Shown in pieces: positions 14,187 through 22,512 of a stretch of 41,427 nt of DNA. The first letter of the stretch is position 1; every line of letters starts with the position of its first letter. The notes beneath the pieces were generated by a model that had not been told where the DNA came from, ran no database searches, and saw nothing but the letters and a program-made list of their open reading frames with translations. The translations under genes were made by a program, and so were the position numbers. Source of the DNA: Candidatus Poribacteria bacterium. Its GTDB lineage: Bacteria > Poribacteria > WGA-4E > B28-G17. The stretch is from contig JAGGXZ010000064.1 of the NCBI GenBank assembly GCA_021162805.1, positions 1 through 41,427 on the forward strand. The letters are read 5' to 3'.

Positions 14187-15368
14187 ATGAGAGGGCGCTG
14201 GCTGATCCCCATAGCGATATTCCTCATAACGCTCCTCACATATGTCTCTTACAACCTGAACCTGCATAACAACGCCGTCATAAGCCGATCCGGCGAAGGA
14301 CCTGACTCGTCGATCACCGAATACGTGAAGGGGAAGGTGGTCAGGCTTCTGGACACCAAGGTGTTCGAGGAGAGGGGGAGCGTCAACCACGTGCTCGAGG
14401 TTGAGCTTCTCGGCGGCAGATACAGGGGCAGGCATATCGTGTTGAGGAACGTCATCAAGCCTCTGGCTCTCCCGCTTATAAGCAGGTATATCTCCGTGGG
14501 GGATACGATACTCTGTCGTGTGACCGGCACGGGCGATAACCTGGACGCCGTAGGGTTGATCCAGGAATACGATAGGGACAGCTTCATCATCTTCCTGGTG
14601 GGTTTGCTTCTAATTCTCATAGTGGTCGTGGGAAGGGTGCAGGGAGTTCGGAACGCCCTCGCCCTCATCCTTTCCGGGATGGCGATATATCTGGTGATGA
14701 TGCCGCTTTTGAGGGGCGGACACGACCCGATTCTCTCCGTCTGTTTGGTCTCCGCCATCATAGCTATACTCTCGCTCATGTCGATCGTCGGGTTCAACCG
14801 AAAGACCTTTTCGGCGGTGCTTGGGACGATAGGCGGAGTGATAATAGCAACCGGCCTGGTTGCTTACGCACAGCACAGGCTTCATCTGACCGGTATGGCC
14901 ACGGCCAACGTGGCTTCCATCATCGAGGCGTTGGGCTCAAGCGGGGTGAAGGAGATGGGTTTCAATTTCGAGAAGCTGCTTCTAGGCGGCATGATCATCG
15001 GCGTTTTAGGGGTGGCAATGGATGCCTCGATAGATGTGGCCTCCGCTATGGATGAGATCAAACGGGCCGATCCTGACATCACGGCGCCGAGGTTGATCAG
15101 AGCCGGGATGAACGTCGGGACGGACGTTCTGGGGACGATGTCCAATACGCTCGTCTTCGCCTATTTCGGCCTGAGGCTTCTCCTGGTGATGGCCTCCCTC
15201 GGCACCAAGATCTTCGCACAGACGGGCATGCAGCTTCTGAGCGTGGATGTCATCTCGGCCGAGGTGATCAGGATGCTGGCCGGAAGCATCGGGATGGTCA
15301 TAACCATACCGTTGACCGCCCTGATAGCCGGTTTATGGTACTGTCGGAAACCGAAGCCCAAATTTTAG
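14187..15368 (+). CDS. YibE/F family multi-pass membrane protein
   Basis: 393 residues. An N-terminal anchor helix (8-25) is followed by a soluble beta-rich domain (about 40-125: VKGKVVRLLD, YRGRHIVLRN, VGDTILCRV) and then seven or so hydrophobic helices from residue 130. Family marks include GRVQGVRNALAL, LLLGGMIIGVLGVAMDASIDVASAM and GTDVLGTMSNTLVFAYFG. YibE/F proteins are conserved putative transporters or permeases of unknown substrate. The ATG is one base after the nagA stop, with GAGGAG inside the nagA end, so it is co-translated with nagA. Confidence 0.9.
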   Translation: MRGRWLIPIAIFLITLLTYVSYNLNLHNNAVISRSGEGPDSSITEYVKGKVVRLLDTKVFEERGSVNHVLEVELLGGRYRGRHIVLRNVIKPLALPLISRYISVGDTILCRVTGTGDNLDAVGLIQEYDRDSFIIFLVGLLLILIVVVGRVQGVRNALALILSGMAIYLVMMPLLRGGHDPILSVCLVSAIIAILSLMSIVGFNRKTFSAVLGTIGGVIIATGLVAYAQHRLHLTGMATANVASIIEALGSSGVKEMGFNFEKLLLGGMIIGVLGVAMDASIDVASAMDEIKRADPDITAPRLIRAGMNVGTDVLGTMSNTLVFAYFGLRLLLVMASLGTKIFAQTGMQLLSVDVISAEVIRMLAGSIGMVITIPLTALIAGLWYCRKPKPKF

Positions 15369-15377
15369 GGGTGCCCG

Positions 15378-16343
15378 ATGAGACCGCCGAAGATCGGAAA
15401 GGGATTTTGGGTTGAGTTCGGCCTGATAGCTGTTTTCATCATGATCGCTCTCCTCTCGCTCAGCTCATGGGTGAGGAGAACGGGAGGGGAGCTGCCGCTA
15501 AGCGGCGAGGAGTATCTCACGAGGGCCGATAGGTTCCTCGCCCAGGGGCGAATGGCCGACGCCATGGTGGCGAGTTGGTATGCCAGACTGAAGGACCCCG
15601 ATCTGTTGAAGGCGAGATACGATATAGCGGTGATCTACTACAGAAACCAGTGGACATTTGAGGCCATGGACGATCTGAATGAGATAATAAGGCGCGATCC
15701 GAATAACGTCGATGCGCTGCTTTTGAAGGCCAGGATACTGGGCGAGCACGGCGAAGTGGAAAAGGCGAACGGGATCTATCTCAACGTGATCGACATAGGT
15801 CCCGATAACGCTGAGGCGCATTACTATCTGGGGGTTAACTTCCAGGCTTCTGATCCCAAAACGGCGGAGAGGGAGCTGAGAAGGGCGATCGAATGCGATC
15901 CGACTCTGAAGCCCCATATCCTGGAGGATCACCCTTTCGGTCTGAAGGCGAGGCTTCAGCTCGGAAGGCTCCTATACAACAAGGGCGACCTCGACGGAGC
16001 CCTGGCGGTCCTCGAAGAGGGCTACATGCTGGATCCGAACTATCAGGAGCTCAAATCGCAGCTGGTCGATTATCTCAAGGTCAAAGCCCAGACCTATCAG
16101 ACGGGACATCGGGATTACTCGAAATCCCTTCAGTGTTACGAGAAGGTCGTATCGATCGATCCGAATGACGCCGACGCATGGGAGTGGATCGGTAAGATCA
16201 ACCGATACTACCTGAACGATTACGAAGGGGCTCTCAAGGCCTACAAAAAGGCATATGAGCTCACCAAAGATCCCTATCTGATAGCCGACATCAAGGAGGC
16301 AGAGCTACACCTTAAGGAGGAGAAGAACAAGAAAGATCGGTAA
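15378..16343 (+). CDS. Membrane-anchored TPR protein
   Basis: 321 residues. A signal anchor (14-32, VEFGLIAVFIMIALLSL) follows a short basic start. The rest is about seven tetratricopeptide repeats, for example AMDDLNEIIRRDPNNVDALLLKA style units (each shown by conserved A, L, Y and DPN positions), spanning residues 45-310, and a lysine-rich tail (EEKNKKDR). Such proteins act as envelope scaffolds for protein-protein contact. AGGGGTG precedes the ATG. It is ten bases after YibE/F and probably in the nagA operon. Its partner cannot be told from the sequence. Confidence 0.85.
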   Translation: MRPPKIGKGFWVEFGLIAVFIMIALLSLSSWVRRTGGELPLSGEEYLTRADRFLAQGRMADAMVASWYARLKDPDLLKARYDIAVIYYRNQWTFEAMDDLNEIIRRDPNNVDALLLKARILGEHGEVEKANGIYLNVIDIGPDNAEAHYYLGVNFQASDPKTAERELRRAIECDPTLKPHILEDHPFGLKARLQLGRLLYNKGDLDGALAVLEEGYMLDPNYQELKSQLVDYLKVKAQTYQTGHRDYSKSLQCYEKVVSIDPNDADAWEWIGKINRYYLNDYEGALKAYKKAYELTKDPYLIADIKEAELHLKEEKNKKDR

Positions 16344-16359
16344 ATTTATGGAGGTTAAC

Positions 16360-17580
16360 ATGGCGAAATTGGCGATAAACGGTGGAATGCCGGTGAGGAC
16401 GAAACCCTTTCCGGGATGGCCTTCCAAGGATGAGGCGGTGCTGCAGGCGCTCAGGGAGGTATGGGAGAGCGGCGTCTGGGGCATCGGGGGGAGCAAGGTG
16501 CCGCAGTTCGAACGGGAGTTCGCCCGATATGTCGGGGCACAGTACGGCGTGGCGGTTACGAGCGGCACGATAGCGCTCCAGCTGGCCGTCCAGGCCGCCG
16601 GGATAGGAGCGGGCGACGAGGTGATCGTCCCGCCCTACACCTTCATAGCCACCGCCAGTTCGGTCATAGCGGCAAACGCCATACCTGTGTTCGCCGACAT
16701 AGATCCCGACACCTTCAACATCGATCCCTCAAGCGTTGAGGCCGTCATAACGGGGAGGACGAAGGGGGTGATCCCCGTACACATAGGCGGATGTCCGGCC
16801 GATATGGACGCGATAAACGCCATCGCCCGAAAACACGGCCTTGTGGTTATAGAGGATTGCGCCCAGGCACATGGGGCTGAGTGGAGGGGGAAAAGGGTCG
16901 GTTCGATAGGCGATATGGGCTGTTTCAGCTTCCAGTCGAGCAAAAACCTGCCCGCAGGCGAGGGCGGCCTGATCACAACCAACGACAAGAAGCTGGAGGA
17001 GAAGGTCTGGTCGATCCACAATTGCGGCAGACGTAAGGAGGGGGCATGGTATGAACATAACGTCATGGGCGGCAACTACAGGATGACCGAGTGGCAGGCC
17101 GCCGTGTTGCTGGCACAACTGCCGAAGCTGGAGGAACAGACCGAGACCAGGAATCGAAACGCCCTTTATCTCGCCGAGAAGCTCTCCAATATCGAGGGCA
17201 TAAAGCCCCAGAAACGGGATGAGAGGGTAACGAGACATGGATGTCATCTCTTCATATTTAAGTTCGACTCCGAGCTTTTCAACCTGCCCCGCGAGAGGTT
17301 CATAGCTGCCCTGAGGGCGGAGGGGATCCCTTGCTCATCCGGATATAACCCGCTCTACAGGGAGAAGATGTTCCAATCCGATATCCGACGCTGCCCGGTG
17401 GGATGTCCGTATTACGGGAAGGAGATGGATTACTCGAAGGTATATCTCCCCAACGTCGAAAGGGCCTGCAGGGATGTGGTATGGATCTTCCAGAGCGTCC
17501 TTTTGGGGAGCAAAGAGGATATGGATGATATCGCCGGGGCGGTTGAAAAGGTGGTGGATAACATAGACGAGCTGAGGTGA
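16360..17580 (+). CDS. DegT/DnrJ/EryC1/StrS-family PLP aminotransferase
   Basis: 406 residues, fold-type I PLP enzyme. The ATG at 16360 is preferred over 16348 because GGAGGTTAAC lies directly before it. Motifs: AINGGMPVR at the start, VTSGTIALQLAVQAAG for cofactor binding, EVIVPPYTFIATASSV, VIEDCAQAHGAEWRG with the PLP Asp, and FSFQSSKNLPAGEGG with the Schiff-base Lys (about residue 198). It also has YRMTEWQAA. These enzymes transaminate keto-sugars or related carbonyl substrates. A sugar-specific neighbour is lacking, so the substrate is open. An insertion with RRCPVGCPYYGKEMDY near residue 350 resembles forms seen near Gfo/Idh-type sugar catabolic genes. Confidence 0.92.
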   Translation: MAKLAINGGMPVRTKPFPGWPSKDEAVLQALREVWESGVWGIGGSKVPQFEREFARYVGAQYGVAVTSGTIALQLAVQAAGIGAGDEVIVPPYTFIATASSVIAANAIPVFADIDPDTFNIDPSSVEAVITGRTKGVIPVHIGGCPADMDAINAIARKHGLVVIEDCAQAHGAEWRGKRVGSIGDMGCFSFQSSKNLPAGEGGLITTNDKKLEEKVWSIHNCGRRKEGAWYEHNVMGGNYRMTEWQAAVLLAQLPKLEEQTETRNRNALYLAEKLSNIEGIKPQKRDERVTRHGCHLFIFKFDSELFNLPRERFIAALRAEGIPCSSGYNPLYREKMFQSDIRRCPVGCPYYGKEMDYSKVYLPNVERACRDVVWIFQSVLLGSKEDMDDIAGAVEKVVDNIDELR

Positions 17581-17592
17581 AAATGGTATAAT
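17564..17592 (+). promoter_or_regulatory. Probable promoter for hicB
   Basis: TAGACG (17564-17569), a 17-base spacer and TATAAT (17587-17592). It overlaps the last codons of the DegT gene and precedes hicB at 17680 by about 80 bases. The leader contains the imperfect palindrome TCGCTGAGCGA. Confidence 0.6.
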
Positions 17593-17679
17593 CCATCCCG
17601 CTTTATCGCTGAGCGAGATAGCTTCAGCTACTGGGGAGTGATCGAGGATTGAGCTGTAGGTTTGCCGGGAGGTTTGATT

Positions 17680-17904
17680 ATGCCTTATAAAGTTACCGTT
17701 GTTATAGAAAGGGATGAACATGGATATTACGCCTTTTGCCCTGAACTTGAAGGATGTCACTCCCAGGGGGACTCCTTGGAAGAGGTGCTGGATAACATAA
17801 AGGAAGCTATAGAACTTTATCTGGAGACGCTATCTGAGGAGGAGATAAGAGAGACCCTAAGCAGGGATATTCTAACCACCTTTGTAGAGGTGAAAGTTGC
17901 CTAG
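17680..17904 (+). CDS. hicB: HicB-family antitoxin
   Basis: 74 residues, starting MPYKVTVVIERDEHGYYAFC. It has the HicB partial-RNase-H fold signature: a first strand ending in YYAFCPELEGCHSQGDSLEEVLDNIKEAI (split here as YYAFCPELEGC then SLEEVLDNIKEAIE), with no C-terminal DNA-binding HTH or ribbon-helix-helix, so it is the short form. GGGAGG precedes the ATG at 17680. HicB normally neutralises the mRNA interferase HicA. The hicA frame that overlaps its 3' end is cut off after 20 codons, so this antitoxin is an orphan. Confidence 0.88.
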   Translation: MPYKVTVVIERDEHGYYAFCPELEGCHSQGDSLEEVLDNIKEAIELYLETLSEEEIRETLSRDILTTFVEVKVA

Positions 17905-17959
17905 GCTGCCTCGACTGACCCCTCAGGAGGCTGAAAGGATGTGGGAGGGGGATCGATGA
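17897..17959 (+). pseudogene. hicA remnant (5' stub, 20 codons)
   Basis: In the +2 frame relative to hicB a TTG at 17897, with GAGGTG four bases upstream, reads LPRLPRLTPQEAERMWEGDR then stops. The first 15 residues match the N-terminus of HicA toxins, which typically begin with a K-LPR-LTPREA-like segment. The conserved GSH RNA-binding/catalytic part is absent. The frame runs straight into the acylphosphatase start at 17956. A 3' deletion that joined the stub to acyP would explain both the lost toxin and the tight spacing. Confidence 0.7.
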
Positions 17960-18249
17960 GCTCCTTCGCCGGTAAGATCGGCGCACATATAACGATCAAA
18001 GGGATCGTCCAGGGGGTTGGGTTCAGGTGGTTTCTGAGAAACAAAGCCCATCTCCTCGGCCTTAAGGGATGGGTGAGGAACCTTCCCGATGGAAGCGTCG
18101 AAGCGGTGGTGGAGGGCGACAAGGGGGCGGTTATGGAGTTCGTAGATTGGTGTAGGATCGGTCCCTCCTCCGCCAGGGTGGAGGATGTGAAGGTTAAGAT
18201 GCTTCCCTATTCGGGAAGATACAGGGTGTTCTCGATAAGATTATCCTAA
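17956..18249 (+). CDS. acyP: Acylphosphatase
   Basis: 97 residues, the usual length. It hydrolyses carboxyl-phosphate bonds of acyl phosphates. The signature KGIVQGVGFRWFLRNKA holds the phosphate-binding loop and the catalytic Arg. The second motif, GWVRNLPDGSVEAVVEGD, contains the catalytic Asn. The ATG at 17956 is chosen because GGAGGGGG lies four bases before it; the GTG at 17941 would add only GGGS. It is cytoplasmic and lies 24 bases before ftsY. Confidence 0.93.
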   Translation: MSSFAGKIGAHITIKGIVQGVGFRWFLRNKAHLLGLKGWVRNLPDGSVEAVVEGDKGAVMEFVDWCRIGPSSARVEDVKVKMLPYSGRYRVFSIRLS

Positions 18250-18273
18250 GTCAAAATCCGGAGGTTGACCTTC

Positions 18274-19245
18274 ATGTTAAGGGGAATTTTCGGCAGAAAG
18301 AGGGAACGGGATGATCGGAAGGCGGCTGAAAGGAGAAAAGGGCTTTTCGATCGGCTTCGGGATGGTCTTTCCAAAACCAGGCAGAACATACTGGGCAGGA
18401 TGAGCTCCATAATTCAGGGCAGGACCAGGATAGATGAGGAGCTGATGGAGGAGATAGAGGAGGTTCTCATCCAGGCCGATGTCGGAGTCGAGACCACGTT
18501 GAAGCTGATGGAGAGGGTCAGGGAGACGGTCCAGGAGAGAGGTGTCCAGGAGCCATCGCAGCTGATAGGGATTTTGAAGGAGGAGATGCTCCGGATATTC
18601 GGAGAGGACAGGCCGTTGGACGTCGGCGGGGCCAAACCCTACTCCATAATGATACTCGGCGTCAACGGGGTTGGTAAGACCACCACGATAGGCAAGCTGG
18701 CGGCAAGGTTCAAGGGCCAGGGTTTAAAGACGCTGGTCGCCGCCGGCGATACCTTCAGGGCGGCGGCGAGCGACCAGCTTGAGATATGGTGTCAGAGGGC
18801 CGGCGTGGAGCTGATCAAGGGCGCCGAGGGTGGCGATCCGGCCGCTGTGGTCTTCGATTCGATTCAGGCGGCAAAGGCGAGGAACGCCGATGTTCTGATC
18901 GTCGATACGGCCGGAAGGCTGCACACCAAAAAGCCGCTGATGATGGAGCTTCAGAAGATAGCGCGCGTGATGGGAAGGGAGCTTCCCGGCGCGCCCCATG
19001 AGGTTCTGTTGGTGTTGGACGCCACCACAGGTCAGAACGCCATCATGCAGGCCAAGACCTTCAACGAGGCGGTTCCCGTCACAGGCATCGCCTTAACGAA
19101 GCTGGACGGAACGGCCAAAGGGGGGATAGTCCTGGCCGTCAGGGACACGCTTGGGATACCGGTCAAGCTGATCGGCGTGGGGGAAGGGATAGAGGATCTG
19201 AGGGATTTCAACGCCCGTGAGTTCGTGGAGGCTCTCTTCGATTGA
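18274..19245 (+). CDS. ftsY: Signal recognition particle receptor FtsY
   Basis: 323 residues: a short basic, charged A-region, then the NG domains. N domain residues about 30-110 (ELMEEIEEVLIQADVGVETTLKLME split by helices). GTPase motifs: GVNGVGKTTTIGKLA (P-loop), AAGDTFRAAASDQLEIW, VIVDTAGRLHT, TKLDGTAKGG and GVGEGIEDLRDF. It binds the SRP on the membrane to deliver nascent membrane proteins. GGAGG nine bases upstream supports the ATG at 18274 over a TTG at 18265. The short acidic region suits species with minimal FtsY. Its 3' end overlaps the convergent TPR gene by 38 bases. Confidence 0.96.
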   Translation: MLRGIFGRKRERDDRKAAERRKGLFDRLRDGLSKTRQNILGRMSSIIQGRTRIDEELMEEIEEVLIQADVGVETTLKLMERVRETVQERGVQEPSQLIGILKEEMLRIFGEDRPLDVGGAKPYSIMILGVNGVGKTTTIGKLAARFKGQGLKTLVAAGDTFRAAASDQLEIWCQRAGVELIKGAEGGDPAAVVFDSIQAAKARNADVLIVDTAGRLHTKKPLMMELQKIARVMGRELPGAPHEVLLVLDATTGQNAIMQAKTFNEAVPVTGIALTKLDGTAKGGIVLAVRDTLGIPVKLIGVGEGIEDLRDFNAREFVEALFD

Positions 19246-21208
19246 GCTTTGCCTTGAGGGTGTTTATCCTGTCCATGATCTTTCTGGCGATTTCGGCCTG
19301 ATCCTCCGTCTGGAGGTTAAGCCCAGTTGTCTCCTCTCTGAGCATTCTCGCCTGTATAGGGCTTTCCAGGATCTTATCGACCGCCTTCTGATAGGCGTCG
19401 ATCGCCTCGGATATCTTCCCCTGCTGTTCGTATATCATCCCGATGAACACATATGCGGCGGCGAGCCTGGGGGATCTGGGGTTGGACCTGATAAGCTCCT
19501 GGAAGACCTTGAGGGCGTCCTTCACATCATGTAGGTTCTCGAAGTAGGTTCTTCCGATCCTGAAGTTGGCCGCGTCCACAAGGCTATCTACGAAACCGTC
19601 TCCGAGGTATCTGGTATGCGGCGGATATGATGCTATCTCCGAGTATGCCACCAGAGCGTCCCTGTGTCTGTTGAGGTGTTTGCGATAGAGCTCTCCCATC
19701 TGGTAGTAAGCCATCATGGCGTATTCGGTCTTTGGGAACTCATCCGTGATCCTCTTGAAGATCTTGACCGCCTCCTCGTATCTCTTCAGCCTCTCCTGAT
19801 AGATCATCCCCATCCTGTAAAACGCCTTTGCCCTCCACAGGTCATCCCCGCTTTGGGTTACCGCCTGGTATTCCCTCAAAGCCTGTTTGTAATCCGAGAG
19901 GTCGTTTTCATAGAGCTCGGCTATCCTGAAATGTGCTATGGCCGAGGCGATTGAATCCGGGTTTCGATCTATTATCCTGCGGCACTCCTGAACCTCAGCC
20001 ATCATCTCAGCTTTGGGCAGCATCGAGAGGGCATTGGCGGAGTAGGAGCTATCCGGGAAGAGGCTGATCAGCCTTCTGAACAGCTCCGCCGCCTGTGAGA
20101 ACCTCCCCTCCTTCATGGCGGTGGATGCCCTTCTCCAGAGGGACTCCGGCAGCTTAAGCTCAAGTTGTCGGATCTTAGCCGTCACCTCGGTCTCTATCTT
20201 GAGCTTGGGTTCGCTGTGTTTGCCTATATCTCCGGCCCAGATGATATGTTCCCGCCGGCTGAGGTAGACGTTCGTGAAGGTCTTAAGCGAATCGATGGCC
20301 TCGTCGTATTCATCCATCTTCTCATAACACAGGCCGAGCCAATAGAAGGCTGCCGGTAATTTCCAGAAGGCCGGTCGGGTCGTTATAAGCCTCTCGAAGG
20401 CGTCTGCTGCGTCCCTGTAGTCGCCGAGGGACATATAGAGCCTGCCCATCTGGAAGATGGCCTCAGCGTCGAACTTGCTGGCAGGATATCGCTTCGTCAC
20501 CTCCCTGTAGGCCGAGATCGCCTTATCGGGCATGTTCAGCGAGGCGTAGAGGTAACCGATCCACCACAGCGATTCCGGAGCGGCAGGGCTCGTGGGGAAT
20601 CTCTCGGCTATCAGCTTGTATTCCTGGATTGCCCTCTCGGGACGATTTAGGTCGGATTTGAACAGCTCCGCCATCTGGAGATGCAGCTGCACCTCGAGGG
20701 GTGTGCCTTGAACCTTCCCTATCATCTTCTGCTGTTCCCTCAGGTTTTTAAGGGCGTTTTGTATGTTGAGATATTTCTGGCGGGCCACCCTGTGATAGAG
20801 GGTTCCGGAGGGATAGCTTCGTGCTATATCCCTATAGATGCTGATCGCCCCTTCAAACCTGCCGGTTCTGCAGAGAACCTCCGCCTCGAGCATTCTGGCG
20901 AGTGCCACATAGGTTTCCCCCGGTTTCCCATCATTCAACCTCTCGATTTTGCGATATACCTCAAGAGCTTTGGGGTAATCGTGAAGGTATTTATAGTATA
21001 TATCGCCGATCTGAAACAGGGTATCGGCGGCCAGTTCCTTATCCTTGATCGATTTGAGGCGGGATTGGAGCCTGGAGATCGCCTCGTCATATCGGCCGGA
21101 ATCTATGAGGTTGGCGATCCCCTCATCGAAAGAGGTATCATCGCTTGAGCGTGCGATGGAACCAACGGCCAAGATGAGGATCAGCGCCAAGGTCGTTCTA
21201 CGTATCAT
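19208..21208 (-). CDS. Large secreted TPR-repeat protein
   Basis: 666 residues. Signal peptide 1-20 (MIRRTTLALILILAVGSIA). The whole mature protein is a series of more than ten tetratricopeptide units of the tol-pal YbgF / BamD-like form (for example YPKALEVYRKIE, YPASKFDAEAIFQMG, FPKTEYAMMAYYQMGELY), ending in a basic tail (PPRTHGR). It is probably a periplasmic scaffold. Its ATG overlaps the anti-sigma stop by four bases (ATGA), so it belongs to the sigma/anti-sigma unit and may be part of the sensing arm or of the envelope function controlled. The 3' end overlaps ftsY by 38 bases on the other strand, the longest convergent overlap in the window. Confidence 0.87.
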   Translation of the reverse strand: MIRRTTLALILILAVGSIARSSDDTSFDEGIANLIDSGRYDEAISRLQSRLKSIKDKELAADTLFQIGDIYYKYLHDYPKALEVYRKIERLNDGKPGETYVALARMLEAEVLCRTGRFEGAISIYRDIARSYPSGTLYHRVARQKYLNIQNALKNLREQQKMIGKVQGTPLEVQLHLQMAELFKSDLNRPERAIQEYKLIAERFPTSPAAPESLWWIGYLYASLNMPDKAISAYREVTKRYPASKFDAEAIFQMGRLYMSLGDYRDAADAFERLITTRPAFWKLPAAFYWLGLCYEKMDEYDEAIDSLKTFTNVYLSRREHIIWAGDIGKHSEPKLKIETEVTAKIRQLELKLPESLWRRASTAMKEGRFSQAAELFRRLISLFPDSSYSANALSMLPKAEMMAEVQECRRIIDRNPDSIASAIAHFRIAELYENDLSDYKQALREYQAVTQSGDDLWRAKAFYRMGMIYQERLKRYEEAVKIFKRITDEFPKTEYAMMAYYQMGELYRKHLNRHRDALVAYSEIASYPPHTRYLGDGFVDSLVDAANFRIGRTYFENLHDVKDALKVFQELIRSNPRSPRLAAAYVFIGMIYEQQGKISEAIDAYQKAVDKILESPIQARMLREETTGLNLQTEDQAEIARKIMDRINTLKAKLNRREPPRTHGR

Positions 21209-21819
21209 GGCTTATATCCCGCCTGGGCCAACTCCTCCATAGCCACCGTTGCGAGGTAGCTATCGGGATTTTCATGTATGACCTGTTGATATTCCCCCCA
21301 TGCCGACCAAGAGTCGCCGCGGATGTAGTTTATCACCCTCGCGTTTTCGAGTTTTCTCATCGCGCTTTCATCTGCGAACCTCTGGAGCCTCCTGCGGATA
21401 CACTCATCGGGGTTAAGCCTCTGAACGATCTGAGGTCGATTTCGAGGCGGATGTAAGGATGAGATATATGAGGAACCGATGTAGATCCCCAGCACTAAAG
21501 CGGCAGCGGCGGAGGCGATCTGAGCCCATGGACGCCATATCGCCCGCCACCGGCTCACCCTATCATTTTCCCTCACCGCCTGCCACGCCGCCTTTCGATA
21601 GACCTTCATCTCCAGATCCTCAAGCCGATCCGATGCGAGGTCCATCTCGATCGAGACGGCCCGTTGAATCAAAGAGGCGGTTTCCTCCATCTCCTCAAGC
21701 TCCCCTGCGCATCTGGGACATATCCTCACATGCTCCTCGACCCTTCTTCTCTCCTCCTGGGAGAGATCGTCATATATGTAAAGCATGAGGAGCGGCTTGA
21801 TCCTTCGACAATCGCTCAT
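21205..21819 (-). CDS. Anti-sigma factor with zf-HC2 domain and one membrane helix
   Basis: About 204 residues from the ATG at 21819 (GGCGGGGG upstream); a TTG at 21837 would add six residues. The N-terminus MSDCRRIKPLLMLYIYDDLS followed by the H-xxx-C-xx-C motif HVRICPRC is the zinc anti-sigma (ZAS/zf-HC2) domain that binds ECF sigma factors. A helix at about residues 97-115 (IASAAAALVLGIYIGSSYI) crosses the membrane. The periplasmic tail ends in a TPR-like unit (SAWGEYQQVIHENPDSYLATVAMEEL). It is encoded directly after the ECF sigma gene and overlaps the TPR gene, so the three form a regulatory module. The TPR-like sensor tail suggests contact with the large TPR protein. Confidence 0.9.
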   Translation of the reverse strand: MSDCRRIKPLLMLYIYDDLSQEERRRVEEHVRICPRCAGELEEMEETASLIQRAVSIEMDLASDRLEDLEMKVYRKAAWQAVRENDRVSRWRAIWRPWAQIASAAAALVLGIYIGSSYISSLHPPRNRPQIVQRLNPDECIRRRLQRFADESAMRKLENARVINYIRGDSWSAWGEYQQVIHENPDSYLATVAMEELAQAGYKP

Positions 21820-21833
21820 TTCGGCCCCCGCCT

Positions 21834-22451
21834 TCAAATCTCGCCCTTATCCCTCAGGGGTTTAAGGGCTTTTCTCAGTTTTGTCATGGCCCTGAAGAGG
21901 TGCATTTTAACCGTGCCCTCGGCGACGCCGAGCACCTCGGCCACCTCTTTAACCTGAAGCCCGCCGTAGTGGTATAGGATGAAGGCGTCCCTTTGTCTGC
22001 CCGACAGGTTCTCCTCGATCGCCTTGTTTATGAGCCTCCTGATCTCATTCTCCTCGGCCACCCTTTCCGGATCGCTCGCCAGATCCTCAGCCCTCAGCTC
22101 GGGCAACCTCGACTCCTCATCATCCACCGACTCCATCCTCCGTCGTATCCTGGCCCTATGATAGTCTATACACAGATTGGTCGTGACCTTATAGAGCCAG
22201 GTCGAGAAGTTGGCTCTGGGTTCCCAGTTGGGTATCGATCTGTAGGCCCGGAAGAAAACCTCCTGAGTTATATCCTCTGCGTCCTCGTAGTTTTTGGTGC
22301 TGTGAAACGCGATCATGAACACCCTTCGCTTGTGCTTCATCATCAGGATCTCAAAAGCCCTCTCATCGCCCTGCTTGATTCTCTCGACGAGCTCCCCGTC
22401 CTCCGGGAATTCCTCGATATGAAGAAGTTTCTCCTTTTTACCCTTTTTCAT
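21834..22451 (-). CDS. ECF (sigma-70 family group 4) sigma factor
   Basis: 205 residues from the ATG at 22451. Region 2 covers AFEILMMKHKRRVFMIAF and YEDAEDITQEVFFRAYRSIPNW, with FSTWLYKVTTNLCIDYHR. Region 4 covers LSGRQRDAFILYHYGGLQVKEV and the recognition helix AEGTVKMHLFRAMTKL. This is the RpoE-like ECF pattern. A TTG at 22481 could extend it by ten residues but has no ribosome site. It is followed by its zf-HC2 anti-sigma factor with a 14-base gap (measured to that gene's ATG), and preceded by the SLBB export gene 61 bases away. I do not see a second, ECF-type promoter that would show autoregulation. Confidence 0.93.
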   Translation of the reverse strand: MKKGKKEKLLHIEEFPEDGELVERIKQGDERAFEILMMKHKRRVFMIAFHSTKNYEDAEDITQEVFFRAYRSIPNWEPRANFSTWLYKVTTNLCIDYHRARIRRRMESVDDEESRLPELRAEDLASDPERVAEENEIRRLINKAIEENLSGRQRDAFILYHYGGLQVKEVAEVLGVAEGTVKMHLFRAMTKLRKALKPLRDKGEI

Positions 22452-22512
22452 CCGGTGGGCCTCTTCGAGGGCCACAGCCAAAATCGTGTAACGCCCTCTC
22501 GATGTGATGAGT

